7,356 bases of DNA, taken from assembly GCA_031412575.1 (NCBI GenBank), contig JANODG010000199.1:1-7356 (forward strand). The letters run 5' to 3'. Source of the stretch: JAMLIO01 sp031412575. Its GTDB lineage: Bacteria; Bdellovibrionota; Bdellovibrionia; Bdellovibrionales; UBA1609. Shown one piece after another: positions 1 to 5,259 of this stretch. Position 1 is the first letter of the stretch. Each line of letters starts with the position of its first letter. Position numbers and translations under genes: made by a program. A model generated the notes under the pieces. It made no database searches. It was given only the letters and a program-made list of their open reading frames with translations, and had not been told where the DNA came from.

Positions 1-1305
1 TCCAGTGAAATAAATCAAAAGACTAAAGATTTAAAATCTGAATCCGTTGATTTTATTAATACCTTAAAATTAATTAAGAAGTTAGGTAGTAAGACCTTTC
101 CTAATTACATCATATCTATGACACGTTCGGCCTCTGATCTTTTTTTACTTAAGAAATTTTTTGATATTTTAAATATCCAAGCTAACGTTGTTCCTTTGTT
201 TGAAACTTTAGAAGATCTGGAAAATTCACCTCAAATTTTAACTAAGTATTTAACTTTAAGTGCAAATTTACAGAATACTATTCCCATAATGCTTGGATAC
301 TCTGACAGTGCTAAAACGGGAAGTCGATTGGCTTCTGTTTGGAATCTTTATTTAGCACAAAAAAAATTAACTCAGATCTGCAAAGATTTTGGCTTCAAGG
401 TTCAATTTTTCCATGGTCGAGGCGGAAGCATCGGTCGCGGTGGCGGACCAGTTCAACATGCAGTCGCTTCATGCCCGGTTGAATCTATGGAGCATGGATT
501 TCGAATGACTGTCCAAGGTGAAGTTATTTTTGATCGATTTGGATTTGCCCCTATTGCTGTTCAAACGATGATGACCTACGCGATGAGTATTATAAATTAT
601 AAATTTATGGAGCATAAAAATAACCACGAATTACAAAATTATGAAAACATATTTTCAAAATTAAGCGAGACTTCAAAAAATAAATATCGTGACCTTTTAA
701 ACAAAGAAAATTTTTTAGACTATTTCGAAAAAGTAACTCCAGTAAGTCACATCGGGGATTTGAACATTGGAAGTCGGCCTTCAAAGCGGCAAGGCAGCAA
801 AAAATCTTACCGAGCCATACCATGGGTTTTTGGTTGGACCCAAAATAGATGTCTTTTGCCCAACTGGTATGGGGCCGGAACTTCATTAGAATCCGCCGTT
901 GATCAATATGGACTAGTCGTCATGAAAGATCTTTATGAAAAGTTTTTTCTCTTCAGATCCACTATGGATTTAATTTACATGACCTATCTAAAAATAGACA
1001 TGGACGTCTTTAAAAAATATGACCAAACACTATGGACAGGGCAAGATTTTTTCTCAGAAATTGAAACCGAATTCTTAAAGTTAAAAAAGTATTTACTTCT
1101 CATAATTGATCCTCAAAAAATTAATCACGTAAACTTAGAGGACAAACTTTACGGACGCCTTGAAGTCTTAGAACACTTAAATCGATTACAAATAGAACTT
1201 CTAAAGAAAAATTCATCCACACCAGAGCAATTCACCGCATCCGACAAATACAACCTCCTACTCACCATCCAATCCCTCGCCTCCGGCATGGGAAACACAG
1301 GATAA
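1..1305 (+). CDS. ppc: Phosphoenolpyruvate carboxylase, C-terminal half (5' end outside window)
   Basis: This enzyme carboxylates phosphoenolpyruvate with bicarbonate to give oxaloacetate, the anaplerotic feed of the TCA cycle, in the cytoplasm. The frame is open from base 1, so the gene begins upstream; 434 residues are visible, about half of a normal PEPC of roughly 880-900. Signatures in order: YIISMT (about residues 36-41), GYSDSAK, the catalytic glycine loop FHGRGGSIGRGGGP (about 137-150), GSRPSKR, and RAIPWVFGWTQNR. The chain ends in SGMGNTG, the usual PEPC C-terminus, so the 3' end is intact. Aligned from memory with the E. coli enzyme, all four aspartate-inhibitor residues are kept: the loop arginine, the lysine in LKIDMDVFKKY (K773), the arginine in YGRLEVLEHL (R832) and the terminal asparagine (N881). 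Feedback inhibition by aspartate is therefore plausible (inference). The methionine at 118 is internal (YIISMT), not a start. The last 80-100 bases use strikingly C-rich codons. The stop codon lies inside the outer edge of the large palindrome. Confidence 0.97.
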   Translation, partial: SSEINQKTKDLKSESVDFINTLKLIKKLGSKTFPNYIISMTRSASDLFLLKKFFDILNIQANVVPLFETLEDLENSPQILTKYLTLSANLQNTIPIMLGYSDSAKTGSRLASVWNLYLAQKKLTQICKDFGFKVQFFHGRGGSIGRGGGPVQHAVASCPVESMEHGFRMTVQGEVIFDRFGFAPIAVQTMMTYAMSIINYKFMEHKNNHELQNYENIFSKLSETSKNKYRDLLNKENFLDYFEKVTPVSHIGDLNIGSRPSKRQGSKKSYRAIPWVFGWTQNRCLLPNWYGAGTSLESAVDQYGLVVMKDLYEKFFLFRSTMDLIYMTYLKIDMDVFKKYDQTLWTGQDFFSEIETEFLKLKKYLLLIIDPQKINHVNLEDKLYGRLEVLEHLNRLQIELLKKNSSTPEQFTASDKYNLLLTIQSLASGMGNTG

Positions 1306-1709
1306 AAACCTAAAAAAAATCTTCCTTCATTCCATAGATTTACAAATCAAATTTTTATTTTCCCTCCACCACCTAAAGAGCTCAAACATACGTTTGGCAC
1401 AATGGCTTGCATTAACTAATTTTTACGGAACGAAGGTTCCTATATCAATAAATGTCGACCTCGCGAGAGCAGGATGCGCTCGCCGCCGGCCACAACGAAC
1501 ATATAATTTGAAAATAAAATTGGTTTGGCAGAAGGCGACTCGCGCCAGAGCCCATGGATGGGCGGGTCGACATTTATTGATATAGGAACCTTCGTTCCGT
1601 AAGAATTAGTTTGCAAGCCAATGTGCCAAGCCGAACTCACTCTTTAGGTGGTGGAGGGAAAATAAAAATTTGATTTGTAAATCTATGGAATGAAGGATTT
1701 TTTTAGGTT
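1306..1709. terminator. Probable bidirectional transcription terminator (role of the palindrome)
   Basis: RNA from either convergent gene would fold into a very long hairpin. The A8 tract at 1312-1319 and the T7 tract at 1698-1704 lie at the outer ends of the arms, so a transcript from either side meets a U-run after the stem, the arrangement of a bidirectional intrinsic terminator. The stem is far longer than a normal terminator and the U-runs pair within it, so efficiency is uncertain. This is inference from structure and position only. Confidence 0.4.
1461..1564. other. GC-rich interior of the palindrome, weakly symmetrical, no gene
   Basis: This 104-bp stretch between the arms has two GC-rich flanks: 1461-1499 is 27/39 G+C and 1531-1566 is 26/36 by hand count. 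They surround an AT core at about 1501-1522 that itself contains AATTT/AAATT. The flanks resemble each other as degraded inverted copies: GCGCTCGCCG on the left against GCGCGAGTCGCC on the right, read from the minus strand. The whole element is therefore roughly symmetrical about base 1512-1513. Short open frames cross it but have no ribosome site and are by-products of the palindrome. Confidence 0.6.
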
Positions 1710-2417
1710 TTAATCCTTCTTGCAGGCGTAGGGGTATTTGCCGTTCGCTAAGTTATTGTAGATTTTGTCTACGACTTGGTCGGCGTAGGCTGGATCGCGA
1801 CGGGCGATTGCGATTGTTTTTACTGTGTCGAATCTTTTGTATACAACTCCTACAGAGCCATCAGCTTGTTGAATGGCTGTGATTTCACGGATGTCGTCGT
1901 TCAATTGACATGTGATTTTGTATTTTTGGTCGCCGACAACTGGACCTAAATCAACTGCGTTTGCAGATGAAGCGGCTTGTTGATTAGATGCATTTGAATT
2001 TGCTGTATTAGATTTTGACTCTTCGATAGTTGCCATCGGTTGAACTGGTTGTTCTTCTTCTGTTTTAATTGGTAATGTATCGGCTTTTGGCTCTGCGGCC
2101 TCTGCCATCTGCTCATCTTCAGGAGTTAACGTAAGTTCACCAATATCGGATTCAGTGGGTGCAACAGGCTCTGTGCTAACTGCTGATGGCGCTATTTCCG
2201 TTGGCGTTTCAGAGGCAGGAATTCTTTCTAAGTCTGCAGACTCTTCTAATTCGGAATCATTTGTGTTGGTCATTTCAAGATCTGATCCATCCAGAGTGAT
2301 TGAATCTGTATCTTGATTTAAATTCATTCCTTCATCGGCGGCATCTGTTTGCGCGTTCGAAGTGAAAGTAATTAAGCATAGGGAAAAAGTTAATGCTAAG
2401 ATCTTAAAATGTTTCAT
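1710..2417 (-). CDS. Secreted acidic Pro/Thr/Ser-rich protein with C-terminal two-cysteine domain (function unknown)
   Basis: I do not recognise a named family. The 235-residue product starts with a Sec signal peptide: basic MKHFK, a hydrophobic stretch to about residue 20, and likely cleavage after SNA (about 22). There is no lipobox cysteine, so it should be a soluble periplasmic or exported protein. Residues about 23-158 are low-complexity and acidic, rich in E, T, S, P and A, and look disordered. The last about 75 residues form a compact domain with Cys170 (KITCQLNDD) and Cys232 (YPYACKKD), probably a disulfide. The pattern YxxxC..DD.REI...VGVVYK...Y.C recalls small uncharacterised periplasmic domains of Gram-negative bacteria, but that is an impression. 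The start is supported by GAGG seven bases upstream (2425-2428) and a perfect TATAAT further up. It is the last gene on this strand before the palindrome, is separated from mtnP by 117 bp, and is probably a separate transcription unit. Confidence 0.85.
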   Translation of the reverse strand: MKHFKILALTFSLCLITFTSNAQTDAADEGMNLNQDTDSITLDGSDLEMTNTNDSELEESADLERIPASETPTEIAPSAVSTEPVAPTESDIGELTLTPEDEQMAEAAEPKADTLPIKTEEEQPVQPMATIEESKSNTANSNASNQQAASSANAVDLGPVVGDQKYKITCQLNDDIREITAIQQADGSVGVVYKRFDTVKTIAIARRDPAYADQVVDKIYNNLANGKYPYACKKD

Positions 2418-2443
2418 AAGTTTACCTCATGATATTTTTCGAC

Positions 2444-2449
2444 ATTATA
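2444..2449 (-). promoter_or_regulatory. Candidate -10 box of the secreted-protein gene
   Basis: TATAAT on the minus strand ends 26 bases before the ATG at 2417, giving a start of transcription near 2437 and a leader of about 20 bases that includes the GAGG site. No good -35 hexamer sits 16-18 bases upstream (TTAAAT or TAAATG at best). The region is AT-rich, so a chance match is possible. Confidence 0.45.
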
Positions 2450-2492
2450 ATCAGAAAGATTAAACTCATTTAACCAAACTAGACTTTGATCT

Positions 2493-2523
2493 GTATTTAA
2501 ACCTTAGCTTTTGGCTTAAATAC
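2493..2523. repeat. 31-bp dyad after mtnP (weak terminator or operator)
   Basis: On the minus strand GTATTTAAGCC and GGTTTAAATAC flank a 9-base loop, an 11-bp stem with one G-U pair. It begins 11 bases after the mtnP stop, where a terminator would be expected. No T-run follows on either strand, so a standard intrinsic terminator is not supported. It could instead be an RNA 3'-end stabiliser or a protein-binding site upstream of the secreted-protein promoter. Confidence 0.4.
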
Positions 2524-2534
2524 TAAACTTTGAA

Positions 2535-3392
2535 CTAATATAAGGAATTTAAGTAACCTTTTTGCTCTTTTGATAGATTTTCTAAATTTGACATCACACC
2601 CATCGGGAAGCCAGTTTTGTAGTTTGTGTAAATTTCCTTTAATTCCAAGCTACTCAGAATCGTATTGATCAATGAAAACGCTTTGCCGTTATTTTTTCTC
2701 ATTAGGTCCAAAACCTCTTCTAAAGTGACTGGATTTTCGTCCTGTCTCCAGCTGTCATAATCTGTAACAAAACATAAAGGTAAATAGAGAATATTGGTTT
2801 CTTTGGCTAGGGCGTATTCTGGAAAATTAGTCATACCAATAATGTCTGCGCCCCAAGTCTGATACATTTTAGATTCTGAACGAGTTGAAAAATTCGGTCC
2901 TTCCATACATATGTATGTTTTTTCGAAATGCATTTTAAATTCTTTAGCCTTTAATATTTTTTTTAAAACTGGAAATATTCTAGTATCAATCGGCTCGCCC
3001 ATAGACATGTGCCCGACCAAATTTCCCAAAACTTCATCCCCAAAAAAGGTGGTCTGCTGAAGTGTTTTTTTTGTGCGATCGATGTATTGATCCGGAATCA
3101 CTAAATCACCAGGGGCAAGCTCTTCGCGTAAAGAGCCAACCGCAGAAAAAGAAAGGATGGCCTTAACTTTATATTTTTTTAAAGCAAAGATATTGGCTTT
3201 GTGATTTATTTGACTTGGTAAAATTTCATGGTGGCTTCCATGCCTTGATAAAAATATAAATTCCTGCCCATTTAATTCTGCACGTGCAAGCCCTGAAGAT
3301 GCATTTCCGAATGGAGTTTTTGTGTCTAGTCTTTCTAAAATTTTAAAACCATCGAATTTTTCAAAACCCGATCCACCAATAATTGCCCACAT
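2535..3392 (-). CDS. mtnP: S-methyl-5'-thioadenosine phosphorylase (MTAP / 5'-deoxyadenosine phosphorylase)
   Basis: This enzyme splits 5'-methylthioadenosine (and usually 5'-deoxyadenosine) with phosphate into adenine and the 5-substituted ribose-1-phosphate. It belongs to the trimeric purine-nucleoside phosphorylase family and acts in the cytoplasm. The 285-residue length is normal. Visible motifs: IGGSGF (5-10), a phosphate-site loop; SRHGSHHEILPSQINHKANI (49-68), the family RHG signature; SAVGSL (83-88); MEGPNFSTRSE (163-173); GMTNFPE (186-192); and VTDYDSW (209-215). The two aspartates of DYD (211 and 213) mark adenine-type (6-amino purine) specificity, as in MTAP, rather than the asparagine of guanosine/inosine phosphorylases. 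The ATG follows the mtnA stop by one base, with AGGAGG eight bases upstream inside mtnA, so translation is coupled. It is the third gene of the operon and catalyses the first reaction. Confidence 0.95.
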   Translation of the reverse strand: MWAIIGGSGFEKFDGFKILERLDTKTPFGNASSGLARAELNGQEFIFLSRHGSHHEILPSQINHKANIFALKKYKVKAILSFSAVGSLREELAPGDLVIPDQYIDRTKKTLQQTTFFGDEVLGNLVGHMSMGEPIDTRIFPVLKKILKAKEFKMHFEKTYICMEGPNFSTRSESKMYQTWGADIIGMTNFPEYALAKETNILYLPLCFVTDYDSWRQDENPVTLEEVLDLMRKNNGKAFSLINTILSSLELKEIYTNYKTGFPMGVMSNLENLSKEQKGYLNSLY

Positions 3393-3393
3393 A

Positions 3394-4485
3394 CTACATG
3401 CCTCCTAAAATTATTTCTGCTTTTTTAAAATTTTTAAAATCACCTTTTTTAACATCTTCATGCTTATAACATTTATGTTCTGTGATCCAACCCGAAATCA
3501 AGGATGCAGGAACCCAGTCAAATGAAGGATTATAAACATTAAATGTATCTTTAGCCCAAAAGACTTTTTGGTTTAAAGATTGGTTGTTGTAACCACGAAC
3601 TTCATCCGGATTTCTTTGTTCGATTGGAATCTGAAAACCTGATTCAATTGCACTGTCAAAAGTTGTAGAAGGTGCAGCTACGTAAAATGGAATGTTATGA
3701 TACTGGCAAAGCACTGCCAAGCTGTAAGTACCAATTTTATTTGCAACGTCACCGTTTGCAGTGATGCGATCGGCCCCAACAATCACGGCATCGACCTTTT
3801 TTTGTAACATCAAAAAACCCGCCATATTATCGCAGATCAAGTCGAAATTAATTTTTTCTCTTTCTAGCTCCCATGCCGTTAACCTTGCACCTTGAAGCAG
3901 TGGCCGAGTTTCATCCACAAAAACGTGTAAATCAAAATCTTTGATTAGATTTTTTATAACACCTAAAGCTGTGCCCACACCTGCAGTTGCCAGACCACCT
4001 GTATTACAGTGGGTCAATACTGAAATTTTAGGTTTATCTTTTTTAAATTTTTGAAGGAACTCTTTAAGACCTACTTCAGAAATCTTTTGGCACATCGATT
4101 GGTCTTCTTTAAAAAAGCGAACTGACATTTGAAAAACTTCTTCGGCCGAAGTATTACCAACGATCAAAGTTTTCATCTCGGTCAAAAAGTGCACCAAATT
4201 TACGGCCGTCGGACGGGATGAAATTAATTGGTGTAACCAGTGAAGTCTTATTTTTTGATCTGAATTTTGTAGACAAAAAATTCCTAAGCAAACAGCAGCA
4301 GTAACCCCTATTAAAGGTGCTCCACGAACTTTTAGACTTTGAATGGCAAGCACGGCTTCATTGGGTGATGTGATATCCACCCAATGAGCTTCATGGGGCA
4401 GTAATGTTTGGTCTAAGATTTCGACTTTTGAACGGTTAAATCTTAAACTTGAAGTTTCATGCAGAAATTTTTCAGACAAAATCAC
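3394..4485 (-). CDS. mtnA: 5-methylthioribose-1-phosphate isomerase (also 5-deoxyribose-1-phosphate)
   Basis: This aldose-ketose isomerase converts 5-methylthioribose-1-phosphate to 5-methylthioribulose-1-phosphate. It is related to eIF2B subunits and is cytoplasmic. The 363 residues cover the whole family length. Key motifs: VRGAPLIG (53-60); THCNTGGLATAGVGTALGVI (158-177) with the catalytic cysteine at 160; DETRPLLQGARLTAWEL (191-207); DNMAGFLM (219-226); VGADRITANGDVANKIGTY (236-254) with the catalytic aspartate at 239; and PIEQRNPDEV (287-296). The start is ambiguous. GTG at 4485 lies directly against GGGGA, too close for that site to serve it, while TTG at 4479 sits five bases after GGAG. 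Only two residues are at stake, and I give the longer form. The gene follows the aldolase after 55 bp and runs into mtnP, whose ribosome site lies in its last codons. Confidence 0.95.
   Translation of the reverse strand: MILSEKFLHETSSLRFNRSKVEILDQTLLPHEAHWVDITSPNEAVLAIQSLKVRGAPLIGVTAAVCLGIFCLQNSDQKIRLHWLHQLISSRPTAVNLVHFLTEMKTLIVGNTSAEEVFQMSVRFFKEDQSMCQKISEVGLKEFLQKFKKDKPKISVLTHCNTGGLATAGVGTALGVIKNLIKDFDLHVFVDETRPLLQGARLTAWELEREKINFDLICDNMAGFLMLQKKVDAVIVGADRITANGDVANKIGTYSLAVLCQYHNIPFYVAAPSTTFDSAIESGFQIPIEQRNPDEVRGYNNQSLNQKVFWAKDTFNVYNPSFDWVPASLISGWITEHKCYKHEDVKKGDFKNFKKAEIILGGM
3401..3406 (-). promoter_or_regulatory. Ribosome binding site of mtnP inside the mtnA tail
   Basis: AGGAGG on the minus strand, eight bases before the mtnP ATG (3392), is formed by the last glycine codons of mtnA, whose TAG stop ends one base before that ATG. 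It fixes the mtnP start and implies translational coupling of the two enzymes. Confidence 0.85.
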
Positions 4486-4540
4486 TCCCCTAATTTTTTA
4501 AATAAAGATTAACTTAAATGAATTCGAAAAAAATTAAATT

Positions 4541-5257
4541 CTATAAGTTTTTAAACCCAATTTTTTTTCTAAGTTCTTTTAAGTAATTCATTTCACTTTC
4601 ACCGATTTGATTCACCTTTCCGAACATTTTAGCTTTTAAATAGATTTCTGCGGCATGTTCAATTCTTTCTACACCCCGATAAGCTTCTTCAATGTCCTCG
4701 CCCCAACTGACCACCCCATGAAACTGCAGTATCATCACCTTGCATTGTTCTAAAAATTTGATCAGAGCCTCACCCATTTCTGGTGTGCCAGGACGCTGAT
4801 AGGGTACAATCGGAACTTCACCTAAAGCTAAAATTAGTTCAGAGATATAGTTTAGTGGGAAAGTGTTTACTTCAGGATGAGCCACACTAAATGCAATAGC
4901 CGTGGGTGGATGGGCGTGAAACACAGATTTTGCCAATCTTTGATTTTTATAAATCTCCAAATGCATGACTGTTTCTGTGGAAGGTTCGGATAAGCTCGAA
5001 AGCTCGGTCTGTTTTTTATTCAACAAAAATTTATTTTCCAAGTACCCGCGAACTTTTTGTCCATTTAGATCGACAACCACAAAGTCTTCAACACCGAGAA
5101 GACCTTTCATGCAGCCCGATTTAGTAATCAAAATATGATCATCTGATATCCTTGCACTAAGGTTGCCGTCAAACGCTGACAATAGATTTTTTTGATCCAG
5201 CCTTTGACCGTACTGAATCAGCTTACTAATAGTTTCATTTATGTTATGCTCGATCAC
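4541..5257 (-). CDS. Class II aldolase, probably 5-deoxy-/5-methylthioribulose-1-phosphate aldolase (DHAP shunt)
   Basis: This is a member of the zinc-dependent FucA/AraD/MtnB (aldolase II/adducin) fold. From the start chosen here it has 238 residues. Catalytic features: FDGNLSAR (29-36), phosphate-binding TKSG (45-48), acidic catalyst Glu95 in PSTETVMH, metal ligands His114 and His116 (FHAHPP) and His180 (LQFHGVVSWG). It looks FucA-like (VPYQRPGTPE) and I do not see the MtnB pattern. With mtnA and mtnP downstream, the best reading is the aldolase (Ald2/DrdA type) that cleaves 5-deoxyribulose-1-phosphate or its methylthio analogue to DHAP and an aldehyde; a dehydratase (MtnB) is the alternative. 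Compared with FucA there appears to be an insert of about 16 residues before Glu95 (about 72-91). Start: GAGG at 5267-5270 abuts an ATG at 5266 but is nine bases from the GTG at 5257, and that shorter N-terminus fits family length; an upstream ATG at 5299 has no ribosome site. First gene of the operon. Confidence 0.88.
   Translation of the reverse strand: MIEHNINETISKLIQYGQRLDQKNLLSAFDGNLSARISDDHILITKSGCMKGLLGVEDFVVVDLNGQKVRGYLENKFLLNKKQTELSSLSEPSTETVMHLEIYKNQRLAKSVFHAHPPTAIAFSVAHPEVNTFPLNYISELILALGEVPIVPYQRPGTPEMGEALIKFLEQCKVMILQFHGVVSWGEDIEEAYRGVERIEHAAEIYLKAKMFGKVNQIGESEMNYLKELRKKIGFKNL
5204..5232 (+). promoter_or_regulatory. Weak candidate promoter for the Rsm22-like gene
   Basis: TTGACC (5204-5209), a 17-base spacer and TAATAG (5227-5232) lie inside the 5' part of the aldolase gene on the opposite strand, pointing at the ATG at 5260. 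The -35 matches 5 of 6, the -10 only 3 of 6. Position makes it credible because there is no intergenic space for a promoter; the score alone does not. Confidence 0.25.
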
Positions 5258-5259
5258 AA

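Larger units (their letters stand above)
1300..1715. repeat. Large imperfect palindrome between convergent genes
   Basis: The left arm (about 1300-1460) reads as the reverse complement of the right arm (about 1565-1715) around a 104-bp interior. By eye: 1324-1380 and 1640-1696 are identical over 57 bp; 1423-1460 and 1565-1602 are identical over 38 bp; the inner segment 1394-1422 differs by a few substitutions and a 2-base indel. The short patch between blocks (1381-1393 against about 1630-1639) is unrelated. Both outer edges carry an A8/T7 tract next to the stop codons of ppc (1303-1305) and of the minus gene (1710-1712), so the element exactly fills the convergent gap. Each arm also holds a small dyad, GGAAC-N4-GTTCC (1427-1440 and 1585-1598). 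I see no transposase and no clear target-site duplication. It could be a non-autonomous mobile palindrome, a bidirectional terminator or a structured RNA. Because the arms differ from each other, a simple fold-back assembly artefact is unlikely. Confidence 0.93.

Noticed and set aside
605..886. Minus-strand open frame of 93 codons inside ppc
   Set aside because: It lies fully antisense to the conserved PEPC core (GSRPSKR to NWYGAG region) and has no features of its own; a shadow frame.
1394..1411. Sigma-54-like promoter TTGGCAC-N6-TTGCA, present in both palindrome arms and pointing to the centre
   Set aside because: The GG and GC elements are 11 bases apart instead of the required 10 in both copies, and no gene lies downstream inside the element.
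1394..1640. Two short opposite-strand open frames (1394-1585 on + and 1440-1640 on -) that encode almost the same peptides
   Set aside because: They share TNFYGTKVPISINVD/TNSYGTKVPISINVD and end in RHLLI only because the DNA is an inverted repeat. Neither has a ribosome site or protein-like composition.
1300..1715. Palindrome as a fold-back sequencing or assembly artefact
   Set aside because: The arms differ by substitutions, indels and a wholly unrelated patch, and each joins a different intact gene; an artefactual fold-back would give identical arms with duplicated flanks.
4541..5257. Calling the aldolase-fold gene mtnB (methylthioribulose-1-phosphate dehydratase)
   Set aside because: Residue patterns look FucA/Ald2-like (HAHPP, RPGTPE) and no downstream salvage gene (mtnC, mtnD, mtnE) is present; kept only as an alternative.
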